Assembly: GCF_014256275.1 (NCBI RefSeq)
Contig: NZ_JACCFE010000002.1
Location: 1,550,001-1,614,000, forward strand
DNA from: Rhodococcus sp. 4CII
GTDB taxonomy: Bacteria; Actinomycetota; Actinomycetes; Mycobacteriales; Mycobacteriaceae
Reading direction: 5' to 3'
DNA: 64,000 nucleotides
Below the pieces are notes generated by a model. The model did not search any database and was not told where the DNA came from. It worked only from the letters and a program-made list of their open reading frames with translations. Below, piece by piece: positions 24,710 through 33,372 of this stretch; the stretch's first letter is position 1, and the number at the start of each line of letters is the position of its first letter. The translations under genes and the position numbers were made by a program.

Positions 24710-25392
24710 TGCACGGCGGTGAGCGTGCGCACCTGCTCGCGCACCCACTCCAGCGCCGGACCGGACGACGGGTCCTCCGTCAACGAGATCAGCACCGTGG
24801 GCCTGCCCTCGCGGACCTTCTCGGCGTCGCGGCGCATCACCCCGAGATCGGCTCCGACCATCGGGGCGAGGTCGGTCTTGTTGATCACGAGCAGATCCGA
24901 GAACGTCACACCGGGACCACCCTTGCGGGGCACCTTGTCACCACCTGCGACGTCGACGACGAAGATCTGCACGTCGATCAAACCCGAGGAGAACGTCGCT
25001 GTGAGATTGTCGCCGCCCGACTCCACCAGGATCAGATCGAGCGGCGGATTGGCTGCGACCAGGTCGTCGATGGCGTCGAGGTTCGCGGTGATGTCGTCGC
25101 GGATCGCCGTATGGGGGCAACCACCGGTCTGCACGGCGGCGATCCGCTCGTCCGGCAGCACGGCATGGCGGCGCAGGAAGTCCGCGTCCTCGGTGGTGTA
25201 GATGTCGTTGGTGAGCACGGCCAGCGACAACTCCTCGCGCAGCTGCCTGCAGAGCGCCGCGACGAGCGCGGTCTTACCCGATCCGACGGGCCCACCGATC
25301 CCGATCCGGACCGGTTCGCCCGCCACCCGGACCCGCCGGGGACGGTCGTGCTGATGGTCGTGGGGTTCACCGTCGATGAAATGCGGTGGCAT
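24706..25392 (-). CDS. ureG: Urease accessory GTPase UreG
   Basis: SIMIBI GTPase of 228 residues driving nickel delivery. P-loop GIGGPVGSGKTAL, switch region TNDIYTTEDADFL, metal-binding CPH motif in GGCPHTAIRDD, VESGGDNL and guanine specificity NKTD. The N-terminus is mildly His-rich (MPPHFIDGEPHDHQHDRPRR), which may help hold nickel because no ureE is present. GGAGAGG precedes the ATG. Confidence 0.96.
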   Translation of the reverse strand: MPPHFIDGEPHDHQHDRPRRVRVAGEPVRIGIGGPVGSGKTALVAALCRQLREELSLAVLTNDIYTTEDADFLRRHAVLPDERIAAVQTGGCPHTAIRDDITANLDAIDDLVAANPPLDLILVESGGDNLTATFSSGLIDVQIFVVDVAGGDKVPRKGGPGVTFSDLLVINKTDLAPMVGADLGVMRRDAEKVREGRPTVLISLTEDPSSGPALEWVREQVRTLTAVQ

Positions 25393-25426
25393 GGTTGACC
25401 TCTCCTTTACCGGGATACAGCTGGTG

Positions 25427-26059
25427 TCACGACATGAACAGGGGGCGGTCCCGCAGGACGTGGCGCTCCGCGACGACGTCCATGAAGGGGTCGGACACGC
25501 TCGACAGTCCGGTCACGCACCGGTCGGCGATGTCGTCGCACAGATCGGACAGTGCGAACGTGCATGCGGCGACCTGCGCGGGATCGAGGGCGAGCAGTCG
25601 CTGCGCGGCGATCGCGGAGCCGGTCATCGTGGTGTAGACCACGACCAGCGCGGCCTCACGGGGCGCGATCGCGGTGACGGTTCCGACCGTCCCCGAAACG
25701 ACGGGCAGGTGCGGGCGTGTTCCGAGCGGGGACCAGTCGTGCTCGGGCCACGTGGTGCGGGCCAGACGCAGCAGACCTCTCCCCTGCGCCCGCGACGACG
25801 ACCGCGCCGCCGGGGACGGGGTTCGCGCATCCATTTCCGCGTCCGCGTGTTCGGGGGTGAGGCGCCTGTCGCACACCGCCGCGCCGATCGATCCGGCGAC
25901 GAGCCCCGCGGTCCGGATCCGTCGCCGCAGGAACGCCTCCATGGTGGCGACGTCGCGGACGACGCCGCTCGCGACGGCCTCCTCGATCCCGCCCGAATGC
26001 ACGTGGCCGCCGGTGGGCAGCCGCGAGTCGGCCAGGGACATCAGATGAGCGAGGCGCAT
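25427..26059 (-). CDS. ureF: Urease accessory protein UreF
   Basis: 210 residues, helical GTPase-regulating partner of UreG and UreD. Starts MRLAHLMSLADSRLPTGGHVHSGGIEEAV, the family's N-terminal signature, and contains ALSDLCDDIADRCV and the C-terminal VAERHVLRDRPLFMS. The ATG overlaps the ureC stop (TGATG). The frame is open further upstream inside ureC, but that part is not UreF. Confidence 0.92.
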   Translation of the reverse strand: MRLAHLMSLADSRLPTGGHVHSGGIEEAVASGVVRDVATMEAFLRRRIRTAGLVAGSIGAAVCDRRLTPEHADAEMDARTPSPAARSSSRAQGRGLLRLARTTWPEHDWSPLGTRPHLPVVSGTVGTVTAIAPREAALVVVYTTMTGSAIAAQRLLALDPAQVAACTFALSDLCDDIADRCVTGLSSVSDPFMDVVAERHVLRDRPLFMS

Positions 26060-27780
26060 CAGAACAGGAAATATCGCTGGGCCATCGGCAGTTCCGCCGC
26101 CGGCTGCTCTTCCCACACCTCGCCGTCGATGCGGACCGTGAACGTGTCGGGGTCGACCTCGATCCTCGGCTGCGCGTCGTTGCGGGGCATATCGGACTTG
26201 CCACGCGAACGCACGTTCGCGACCGGCACCAGTCGCCGGCTCAGATCGAGCCGGTCCGCCAATCCGTCCTCGAGGGCATGCGGCGCGACGAAGTGCACGG
26301 ACGTGGCGGCCGCCGCCTTGGGCGTCGCCCCGAACATAGGGCGCGGCAGCACGGGCTGCGGAGTGGGAATGGACGCGTTGGCATCTCCCATCGCGGCCCA
26401 CGCGATCATTCCGCCCTTGATCACGGCGTGCGGCCGCACCCCGAAGAACGCCGGATCCCACAGCACCAGGTCGGCGAGTTTGCCGACCTCTACCGATCCG
26501 ATCTCGTCCTCGAGCCCGTGTGCGACAGCGGGGCAGATCGTGTACTTCGCCACGTAGCGCTGGACGCGCCGGTTGTCGGCGCCGTTGTCACCGGGCAGGA
26601 AACCCCGCCGACGTTTCATCACGTGCGCGGTCTGCCAAGTACGCAACACGACCTCGCCGATGCGTCCCATCGCCTGCGAGTCGCTGCCGATCATGGAGAT
26701 GGCACCGAGGTCGTGGAGGAGATCCTCCGCCGCGATGGTGGACGGCCGGATACGGCTCTCCGCGAACGCCAGATCCTCCGGGATCGCCGGGCTCAGGTGA
26801 TGGCACACCATCAGCATGTCGAGATGCTCGTCGAGCGTGTTGACGGTGTGCGGCCGGGTCGGATTGGTCGAACTCGGCAGGACGTTCGCGTGCGCGGCCA
26901 CCGTGATGATGTCCGGAGCGTGACCGCCGCCCGCCCCTTCCGTGTGATAGGCGTGGATCGCGCGCCCGGCGATCGCCGCGAGTGTGTCCTCGACGAAACC
27001 GGCCTCGTTCAGGGTGTCCGAGTGGAGTGCCACCTGCACACCCGCGGCGTCCGCGACGGTGAGGCACGCGTCGATCGCGGCCGGCGTGGAGCCCCAGTCC
27101 TCGTGCAGCTTGAACCCGGAGACGCCGCCGCGCAACTGCTCCCACATCGACTCCGAGCTGACCGTGTTGCCCTTGCCGAGCAGGGCGATGTTCATCGGCC
27201 AGCCGTCGAGCGCCTCGAGCATCCGGGCGGTGTGCCACGAACCGGGCGTGACGGTGGTGGCCTTGCTGCCTTCGGCCGGGCCGGTGCCGCCGCCGATCAT
27301 CGTCGTGATGCCGCCGCCCAGCGCCTCGTCCATGATCTGCGGGCAGATGAAGTGCACGTGGCAGTCGATGCCACCGGCGGTGACGATCTTGCCGTTCCCG
27401 GCGATGATCTCGGTGGACGGCCCCACCACCAGATCCGGGTGGACACCCGACATCGTGTCGGGGTTGCCCGCCTTGCCGAGCGCGACGATGCGACCTCCCC
27501 GAATACCGATGTCCGCCTTGATAATTCCCCAGTGGTCGACCACCACGACCCCGGTGATCACCGTGTCGGGCGCGCCCTCGGCACGGGTCGCCCGACCCTG
27601 GCCCATTGACTCGCGCAACACTTTTCCACCACCGAACACCGCTTCGTCGCCGGCCAGTCCCGGCCCGCCGCTACGGTCCTCGGTGATCTCGATCAGCAGG
27701 TCGGTGTCGGCGAGCCGGATCCGGTCGCCCGTCGTCGGACCGAACAACTCGGCGTACCGGGCACGGCTGAGATGGGTCAT
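26059..27780 (-). CDS. ureC: Urease catalytic subunit alpha
   Basis: Nickel hydrolase of 573 residues splitting urea to ammonia and carbamate. All metal ligands are visible: His141 and His143 (GGIDCHVHFICP), the lysine to be carbamylated Lys224 (SGFKLHEDWGS), His253, His279 and Asp367 (MIGSDSQAMGR). The mobile-flap catalytic His is in MVCHHLSP (327-328). The ATG overlaps the ureB stop (ATGA), in a cluster ureA-B-C-F-G-D. Confidence 0.99.
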   Translation of the reverse strand: MTHLSRARYAELFGPTTGDRIRLADTDLLIEITEDRSGGPGLAGDEAVFGGGKVLRESMGQGRATRAEGAPDTVITGVVVVDHWGIIKADIGIRGGRIVALGKAGNPDTMSGVHPDLVVGPSTEIIAGNGKIVTAGGIDCHVHFICPQIMDEALGGGITTMIGGGTGPAEGSKATTVTPGSWHTARMLEALDGWPMNIALLGKGNTVSSESMWEQLRGGVSGFKLHEDWGSTPAAIDACLTVADAAGVQVALHSDTLNEAGFVEDTLAAIAGRAIHAYHTEGAGGGHAPDIITVAAHANVLPSSTNPTRPHTVNTLDEHLDMLMVCHHLSPAIPEDLAFAESRIRPSTIAAEDLLHDLGAISMIGSDSQAMGRIGEVVLRTWQTAHVMKRRRGFLPGDNGADNRRVQRYVAKYTICPAVAHGLEDEIGSVEVGKLADLVLWDPAFFGVRPHAVIKGGMIAWAAMGDANASIPTPQPVLPRPMFGATPKAAAATSVHFVAPHALEDGLADRLDLSRRLVPVANVRSRGKSDMPRNDAQPRIEVDPDTFTVRIDGEVWEEQPAAELPMAQRYFLF

Positions 27781-28097
27781 GATGCGTCCAGCTTCCCGGG
27801 CGGAGTGAGGCTCAGCCCGTGCACTTCACGGGTACCGCGCAGAGGTACGAGCGAAATCGTCTGCGCGATACCCGGTTCGAAGCGCACCGCGGTGCCCGCG
27901 GGGATGTCCAGCCGCAGCCCGTGGGCGGCGGACCGGTCGAACTGCAGGGCGTGGTTGGCCTGCGGAAAATGAACGTGGCTCCCGACCTGGACCGGGCGGT
28001 CACCGGTGTTGACCACCGCCAGTTCGATGCGCGGAGAACCTTCGTTGAGCTCGATCACGCCCTCGGCGCACAGCACTTCACCGGGAATCACGGCCAC
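27777..28097 (-). CDS. ureB: Urease subunit beta
   Basis: 106 residues, structural subunit: MAVIPGEVLCAEGVIELNEG, VNTGDRPVQVGSHVHFPQANHALQFDRSAAHGLRLDIPAGTAVRFEPG. GTG start 2 bp after the ureA stop; its stop overlaps ureC. Separate beta and gamma genes, as in most bacteria, rather than the fused form of Helicobacter. Confidence 0.97.
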   Translation of the reverse strand: MAVIPGEVLCAEGVIELNEGSPRIELAVVNTGDRPVQVGSHVHFPQANHALQFDRSAAHGLRLDIPAGTAVRFEPGIAQTISLVPLRGTREVHGLSLTPPGKLDAS

Positions 28098-28099
28098 CC

Positions 28100-28402
28100 C
28101 TACGCAATCGGATCGTGGACGGTGACGAGCTTGGTACCGTCCGGGAACGTGGCCTCCACCTGCACGTCGTGCAGCATCTCCGGAACGCCGTCCATCACGT
28201 CCGACCGGGTGAGCACCTCACGACCGGACACCATCAGTTCTGCCACCGACCGGCCGTCGCGGGCACCCTCGAGGATGTGATCCGTGATGAGGGCCACCGC
28301 CTCCGGATGGTTCAACACCAGCCCACGCTGCCGGCGCCTGCGCGCGAGGTCCGCGGCATAACTCAGGAGCAGACGCTCCTGCTCGTGGGGCGACAGTCGC
28401 AT
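28100..28402 (-). CDS. ureA: Urease subunit gamma
   Basis: 100 residues, exactly the family length: MRLSPHEQERLLLSYAADLARRRRQRGLVLNHPEAVALITDHILEGARDGRSVAELM to the C-terminal VQVEATFPDGTKLVTVHDPIA. AGGAGGACAC gives a strong ribosome binding site at this ATG, so the upstream in-frame codons are excluded. First gene of the urease operon. Confidence 0.98.
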   Translation of the reverse strand: MRLSPHEQERLLLSYAADLARRRRQRGLVLNHPEAVALITDHILEGARDGRSVAELMVSGREVLTRSDVMDGVPEMLHDVQVEATFPDGTKLVTVHDPIA

Positions 28403-28489
28403 GTGTCCTCCTGCGGTCGGTGCGTCGCAATACTGCCACGAACTGCAGTCCGGCACCGCCTACGCCCGGCGGGGCCGGGTAGGAGTGCG

Positions 28490-29392
28490 TCAGTAGCCGG
28501 CGGGAATGCCGAACACCCTGATCGCGTCGCGATACATGCCGAGCTGCTGATCCTTGGTCAATGGCATCACTTCGGCGATCAGCTGACCGGCACTGGTGAC
28601 CGCACTCATCGCCCCGACCACCGGCAGTCCGGCGACGGTGAAATCGACCGTTGCCCTGCGCGTGTGATTGGCCGACGTCACGAGAATCGCGCCGCCCGCG
28701 CCGAGCGACCGAGCGAGCGGGACCGAGTTGAGGGCGTTGCCCACGGTCGATCCGGCGCGGTGCTCGGGGTGGATGCGGTCTGCCGGGACACCGTGAGCCT
28801 GCAACCATCCCTGCATCGCGGCGGCCTCGGTGATGCCGTTCTGCGGATTGCCGCCCGTAACGATGATCGGTGAGAGCGGCGACACCCACGACTGGACGAG
28901 CGCGGCCTGCAGTCGGTTGACCAACTCCGGCCGCATCGTGCCGTCGGGGAGCAGCCCGAAGCCGAGGACGATGATCGCGGTGGACGGCCCCTGGATGGCC
29001 GGCAGTGGATTCGGCGGGGTGAACGACGCGATCCGGATCGCGTTCAGCATGCCGTCGACGCCGGCGCGCATGCCACCGTCCATTCCGCCGAGCCGAGCGA
29101 GCGCGGCCTCCCGGGTGATCAGGTCGTCTGCCGCATCGGCGTAGATGGCTTGCAGGGCCAGCGCGTTGGTGTCGCCCGGTTCCCCGGCGACGGCGCCCCC
29201 GATGTCCGCGAGCGCGCCGTGGGTGTCGCCGGCGGCGAATCTGCCCTGGGCGCTGTTGAAGAGGTCGGCCGCCGACGCGGACGCCGACGCGGTGGTCGAC
29301 ACCGCGAGGGTCAGGCAGAAGGCGGCGGTCATGACGGTGGCGAGCAGCGCCCGAACTGCTGTGGAGAGGGGCTTGACACGGGAGTGCGTCAC
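28490..29392 (-). CDS. Secreted DUF218 (YdcF/SanA-like) protein
   Basis: 300 residues. The N-terminus (basic MTHSRVKPLSTAVR, hydrophobic ALLATVMTAAFCLTLAVSTTASASA) is a Sec signal peptide with a likely cut near residue 40. A helical region (about 40-125) precedes the DUF218 domain: AIIVLGFGLLPDGTMRPELVNRLQAAL, PIIVTGGNPQNGITEAAAMQGWL and GAILVTSANHTRRA. Family members are implicated in envelope and vancomycin-sensitivity traits in E. coli (SanA), but the activity is unknown. It lies between ureA and a divergent WYL regulator. Confidence 0.85.
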   Translation of the reverse strand: MTHSRVKPLSTAVRALLATVMTAAFCLTLAVSTTASASASAADLFNSAQGRFAAGDTHGALADIGGAVAGEPGDTNALALQAIYADAADDLITREAALARLGGMDGGMRAGVDGMLNAIRIASFTPPNPLPAIQGPSTAIIVLGFGLLPDGTMRPELVNRLQAALVQSWVSPLSPIIVTGGNPQNGITEAAAMQGWLQAHGVPADRIHPEHRAGSTVGNALNSVPLARSLGAGGAILVTSANHTRRATVDFTVAGLPVVGAMSAVTSAGQLIAEVMPLTKDQQLGMYRDAIRVFGIPAGY

Positions 29393-29558
29393 TCGAAGGA
29401 CCTTTCCGTCGGATTCTTCACTGAAGTACGTGCGATGTCCGTGGATCGTCGGCGCCAGTGTAGTGACACTTGTGAGGCTGGTGGGAATATTGTTACTTAC
29501 CGTTATCTGCTGCCGATCGAGGACAAAAGATGTCCGTTATCGGTGGCATCCTAAGGCG

Positions 29559-30527
29559 ATGCGGGAAACCTCGGCACGACTCCTCCGGCTGCTCTCCCTG
29601 CTCCAGACCCGAAAGGACTGGTCCGGGGCGGAACTCGCCGACCGACTCGGAATCACCCCACGCACCGTCCGCCGAGACGTGGAGAAACTCCGCGACCTCG
29701 GGTATCCCGTCGACGCGACGGTCGGGGTGGGCGGTGGATACCAGCTCGGCGCCGGCGCGGAGATGCCGCCGCTGCTCCTCGACGACGAAGAGGTGCTGGC
29801 CGTCGCACTCGGTCTGCAGTCCGGCGCGACCGGTTCCGTCGTCGGCATCGGCGAGGCGTCGATGCGAGCGCTCACCAAACTCCGCCAGGTGATGCCGTCA
29901 CGACTCCGGCACCGACTCGAGACGCTGCAGGTCGACGTGGTCCACCGCGAGCCCGCGAAGAGCGCCGTCGACGCGCAGGTGCTGTCCGCCGTCGCCTCCG
30001 TGTGCCACAACCACGAACGGCTCCGATTCGACTACCGCGCCTACGACGGCACCGAGAGCCGTCGTGAGGTGGAGCCGTACCGGCTCGTCCGGGCCGGCCT
30101 GCGCTGGTACCTCGTCGCCTGGGACCTCACGCGCGCGGACTGGCGATCCTTCCGCATGGACCGCCTGACACCGAAGATCCCGACGGGACCACGATTCGCG
30201 CCCCGCGAACTGCCGCCCGGCGGCGCCGCGGAATTCGTCGCCCGAGGAATCAACCGGGCCGTCACCCGGATCCGGGCGCGAGTGCTGCTGCACGCGTCGA
30301 TCGACGAGATGGCGGGCCTGGTGCACGAGGACTGGGGCACCCTCGAGGAGATGCCCGACGGGCGGTGCGCGGTCGCGCTCGGCGGCGACTCCGTACCGTC
30401 GATCGCCAACTGGCTCAGCGCATTCGGCGTCGACTTCACCGTCCTCGACCCGCCTGAGCTGCGCGAAGAGTGCCGGCGCGTGGGTGAACGTCACCGCCTG
30501 TTCGCCGACCGCTACGGTAACGCCTGA
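29559..30527 (+). CDS. HTH-WYL (YafY/DeoR-like) transcriptional regulator
   Basis: 322 residues. N-terminal winged helix (MRETSARLLRLLSLLQTRKDWSGAELADRLGITPRTVRRDVEKLRDLGYPVDA) and a WYL domain whose signature triplet sits in VRAGLRWYLVAWDLTRADWRSFRMDRL, followed by the WCX C-terminal extension. WYL domains bind small ligands or nucleic acid fragments. The frame is open upstream for over 400 bp, but that part is the antisense of the DUF218 gene. Target unknown; the divergent DUF218 gene is a natural candidate. Confidence 0.9.
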   Translation: MRETSARLLRLLSLLQTRKDWSGAELADRLGITPRTVRRDVEKLRDLGYPVDATVGVGGGYQLGAGAEMPPLLLDDEEVLAVALGLQSGATGSVVGIGEASMRALTKLRQVMPSRLRHRLETLQVDVVHREPAKSAVDAQVLSAVASVCHNHERLRFDYRAYDGTESRREVEPYRLVRAGLRWYLVAWDLTRADWRSFRMDRLTPKIPTGPRFAPRELPPGGAAEFVARGINRAVTRIRARVLLHASIDEMAGLVHEDWGTLEEMPDGRCAVALGGDSVPSIANWLSAFGVDFTVLDPPELREECRRVGERHRLFADRYGNA

Positions 30528-30842
30528 CCGGGACGGCGTTCAGCTGTCACCGTGGACCGAAAATCCGTGGAACGGAACGGTCCTGCGCGGCGTCCAACCA
30601 GGTGGCGGACAAGGAAGGGCCGGGGTACTCGGGGAGCAGCACACGATTGTCGAGAAGGGGCGGGCGCGCGCGCCCGCCCGGGTGGGAACGGTCGGGAAGG
30701 TGCTCGTCGGGGGCCACCTGGCGCTCGGTGGCGCGACGGTGGTGATCATGGCGTTCTCGCTGGCCTTCGTGTGCACTCTCGACCCGGCCCCGGCCGGGCA
30801 CTCGGCACGGCTACCCTCGGATAAGACCGATCGCAAACGAGA
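30528..30842. other. Intergenic stretch without a supported gene
   Basis: Both strands are open for roughly 100 residues here, as often happens in GC-rich DNA, but neither has a ribosome binding site, a domain, or consistent codon use. A short plus-strand hydrophobic run (GGATVVIMAFSLAFVCTL) was noted and not accepted. Confidence 0.4.
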
Positions 30843-30874
30843 CAAGGCCCCACTCCGTGACGAGTGGGGCCTTG
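30843..30874. terminator. Intrinsic-type terminator of the cold-shock gene
   Basis: CAAGGCCCCACTC (30843-30855) and GAGTGGGGCCTTG (30862-30874) form a perfect 13-bp stem with a 6-nt loop, 44 bp beyond the csp stop on the minus strand. It can also stop transcription arriving from the WYL gene. Confidence 0.85.
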
Positions 30875-30917
30875 CTCGAACGTCATGTCCCGGCGAACCG
30901 GGAAGTCATGGCCGTTC

Positions 30918-31121
30918 TCAGATCAGGGTGACGCCGGTGGCCTGCGGGCCCTTGTTGCCCTGGCCGATCTCGAACGAAACACGCTGATTCTCCTCGAGCG
31001 TGCGGAAGCCGCCGCTCTGGATCTCCGAGTAATGGACGAACACGTCAGCGCTGCCGTCCTCGGGGGCGATGAAGCCGAACCCCTTCTCGGAGTTGAACCA
31101 CTTCACGATGCCCTCTGCCAT
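30918..31121 (-). CDS. cspA: Cold-shock protein (CspA family)
   Basis: 67-residue single-stranded nucleic acid chaperone: MAEGIVKWFNSEKGFGFIAPEDGSADVFVHYSEIQSGGFRTLEENQRVSFEIGQGNKGPQATGVTL, with RNP1 (KGFGFI) and RNP2 (VFVHY). GAGGAGA lies 6 bases before the ATG. Stand-alone gene with its own terminator. About 200 bp before ksgA's stop leave room for a long 5' leader, as in cold-regulated csp genes. Confidence 0.98.
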   Translation of the reverse strand: MAEGIVKWFNSEKGFGFIAPEDGSADVFVHYSEIQSGGFRTLEENQRVSFEIGQGNKGPQATGVTLI

Positions 31122-31321
31122 GTAAATCTCCTCTAACACAGTAACTTCTTCAGGCAACCGGCTCGGTTACCAGGGTCATTGACACGACCGCTTACGACAA
31201 TTCCTGTGGAGGACGTCCAAACGCTCGCAACCATCGATTTGCGAGCGTGGGAAACACAAACACAAAACTTACGACCTCCAATAGTGAACCACACATCTGG
31301 TCGGTTGTCTCCCCCGGGTAC

Positions 31322-32212
31322 TCACGGGTGGGTGGAGGCGAGCCGAACGAACGCGGCGGCGTCGAGGGTCTCGCCGCGACTCGACGGTGCGATACCGGCC
31401 TCGAGCAGCCGCCGCTCCGCGTTGGCCGGCGAGCCCGCCCACCCACCGAGGGCGGCGCGTAATGTCTTGCGGCGCTGAGCGAAAGCTGCATCGATGACGG
31501 CGAAGACGCGGCGGCGGTGTTCGTCGTCGACCGGCCACGGCGGTTTCGCGTACCGGTCGATGCGCACGAGACCCGACTCGACCTTCGGGACGGGCCAGAA
31601 CACGGCACGTCCGACGGCGCCCGCGCGACGGACCGAGCCGAAGAAGTTGGCTTTCACACTGGGCACGCCGTAGATCTTGCTGCCCGGGGACGCCGCCAAG
31701 CGGTCGGCGACCTCGGCCTGCACCATCACCAGAGCCGTTCGGAGACTGGGCAGTTCGGAGAACAGGTGCAGCAGCACGGGTACCGCCACGTTGTAGGGCA
31801 GATTCGCGACGAGCGCCGTGGGTTCGCCGGGAATCTCCGACGGTGTGACCCGCATCGCGTCCGCGCCGACCACCGTGAGCCGGTCCGCGAGTTCCGGCGC
31901 TCGATCCGCGACCGTGCGGGGAAGACGCGCCGCCAGATTGGGGTCGATCTCGACGGCGACAACCCTGTCGACGACGTCGAGCAACGCCAGCGTCAGTGAT
32001 CCGAGTCCGGGGCCGACCTCGAGGACCGTGTCGTCGCGCCCCACCCCGGCGGTCGCGACGATGCGACGAACCGTGTTGGCGTCGTGCACGAAGTTCTGCC
32101 CCAACTGCTTGGTGGGGCGCACGCCGAATTCCTCGGCGAGCGCTCGCACCTCGGCGGGGCCGAGCAGTGCGGCCTGACCTCGAGCGGCGGGGGGTAATTC
32201 GGCGTCGGACAC
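31322..32212 (-). CDS. ksgA: 16S rRNA dimethyladenosine transferase KsgA/RsmA
   Basis: Dimethylates the two adjacent adenines in the 3' terminal hairpin of 16S rRNA during 30S maturation. 296 residues. GVRPTKQLGQNFVHDANTVRRIV, SAM motif VLEVGPGLGSLTLALL, catalytic NLPYNVAVPVLLHL, and FWPVPKVESGLVRI. GTG start 10 bp after the rpfB stop, hence co-transcribed with the rpfB pair. The usual downstream neighbour ispE is displaced. Confidence 0.97.
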   Translation of the reverse strand: MSDAELPPAARGQAALLGPAEVRALAEEFGVRPTKQLGQNFVHDANTVRRIVATAGVGRDDTVLEVGPGLGSLTLALLDVVDRVVAVEIDPNLAARLPRTVADRAPELADRLTVVGADAMRVTPSEIPGEPTALVANLPYNVAVPVLLHLFSELPSLRTALVMVQAEVADRLAASPGSKIYGVPSVKANFFGSVRRAGAVGRAVFWPVPKVESGLVRIDRYAKPPWPVDDEHRRRVFAVIDAAFAQRRKTLRAALGGWAGSPANAERRLLEAGIAPSSRGETLDAAAFVRLASTHP

Positions 32213-32222
32213 CAGGCGAACT

Positions 32223-33350
32223 TTAACGCACGCCGAGCCTGCCCGAGCACGTCGGCCACGCTCCCCACCCCTGCGTCTTCTGCGTCTTCGACGCGACGGC
32301 GATCTGCTCTTCGCGGGTGGCGAGGTCGGCGCGGGGTGCGTATTTCAGGCCGCCCTGGCGCTCCCAGGTGTTCTGGTCGAACTGCACGCCGCCGAAGAAG
32401 CCGTTGCCCGTGTTGATGGCCCAGTTGCCCGTGGCCTCGCACTGCGCGAGGGCGTCCCACACCGTGCCGTTCTCGACCGGCGGAACCTCGGTGCCGGGCT
32501 TCGCGCCGACCCGGACCACCTTCGGCTGGGCCGGCGTCGTGACCGTTGCGGCCACCTGATTACGTCCGATCTCCTTGCCGTTGACGGTGTTGACCGCGAA
32601 CGTCACGTCCTGGACGCCCGGCAGCCCCGGGTTCTCGACCACGGTGCGGCTCATGTTCATCGTCGGGTCCTCGATGCGCTGCTCCTCGGGAGCCAGCGGC
32701 AGCGTTTCGACCTTCGTTTCGGTTCGGTCGCGGGTGACCGTGACATCCATGCCCTCGGCCAGCGGAGTGTCCGCGGACGGAACGACGGTGTCGGCCTGCT
32801 CGAGAGGTGCGCCGTGCGCGGCGAGGAACTCCCCGACCGTCGGCGCGGCCATGCGCACGTCGGTGACCGGCAGGGCGCCGTCGGTGAGCTTGACCACGAG
32901 CGGATTGAGCACGTCGAGTGCAGCCCCGTCGAGCGGAAGTCGCTGCGAGCGGGATGCGGACACGTGGACGTCGTCGCCGAGGTCGAACTGCTTCAGCGCG
33001 TCCTCGACGGTGAGCGCGGTGGTCCACACCGTCTTCGGCTGGCCGTCCACGGTCAGCGACACCTCGCGCGCCCGGCGCAGCACCACCGTGTCGCCATCGG
33101 ACAGGGTCGCATCACGCTCGGGCGCCACCACGTCGCGGTCGCTGATCGAGTATCCGGCGTCGGACAGGGCGGCGTCGACACTCGTGGTCATGGTGCTCAG
33201 CGAGATCTGCTCGCCGTCCACGTCGAGTGTGACGGTCTTGTGCCGGACCACTGCCATCACTCCGCCGGCGATCAAGGTGGCGAGAAGCAGGGCCACCACT
33301 GTGTACAGCAGCGGCGAGCGGGCCGAGTTGATCTTCGCGAAGGGTGACAT
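32223..33350 (-). CDS. rpfB: Resuscitation-promoting factor RpfB
   Basis: Cell-wall lytic transglycosylase that wakes dormant cells. 375 residues: N-terminal membrane/signal helix (LLYTVVALLLATLIAGGVMAVV), three DUF348 repeats (about 38-230), a G5 domain (EEQRIEDPTMNMSRTVVENPGLPGVQDVTFAVNTVNGKE...), and the lysozyme-like Rpf domain (VWDALAQCEATGNWAINTGNGFFGGVQFDQNTWERQGG) with the catalytic Glu after the first Cys. Very close in the G5-Rpf part to M. tuberculosis RpfB, so it is the ortholog. AAAGGAACACG precedes the ATG. Confidence 0.96.
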   Translation of the reverse strand: MSPFAKINSARSPLLYTVVALLLATLIAGGVMAVVRHKTVTLDVDGEQISLSTMTTSVDAALSDAGYSISDRDVVAPERDATLSDGDTVVLRRAREVSLTVDGQPKTVWTTALTVEDALKQFDLGDDVHVSASRSQRLPLDGAALDVLNPLVVKLTDGALPVTDVRMAAPTVGEFLAAHGAPLEQADTVVPSADTPLAEGMDVTVTRDRTETKVETLPLAPEEQRIEDPTMNMSRTVVENPGLPGVQDVTFAVNTVNGKEIGRNQVAATVTTPAQPKVVRVGAKPGTEVPPVENGTVWDALAQCEATGNWAINTGNGFFGGVQFDQNTWERQGGLKYAPRADLATREEQIAVASKTQKTQGWGAWPTCSGRLGVR

Positions 33351-33372
33351 CGTGTTCCTTTAGTTCAGACCG

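Noticed and set aside
29145..29558. N-terminal extension of the WYL regulator
   Set aside because: It is the antisense of the DUF218 gene; the HTH begins properly at the ATG at 29559.
30484..30987. Plus-strand frame running through the WYL gene end and over the csp gene
   Set aside because: It is antisense to cspA, crosses a strong terminator, and has no recognisable domain or ribosome site.
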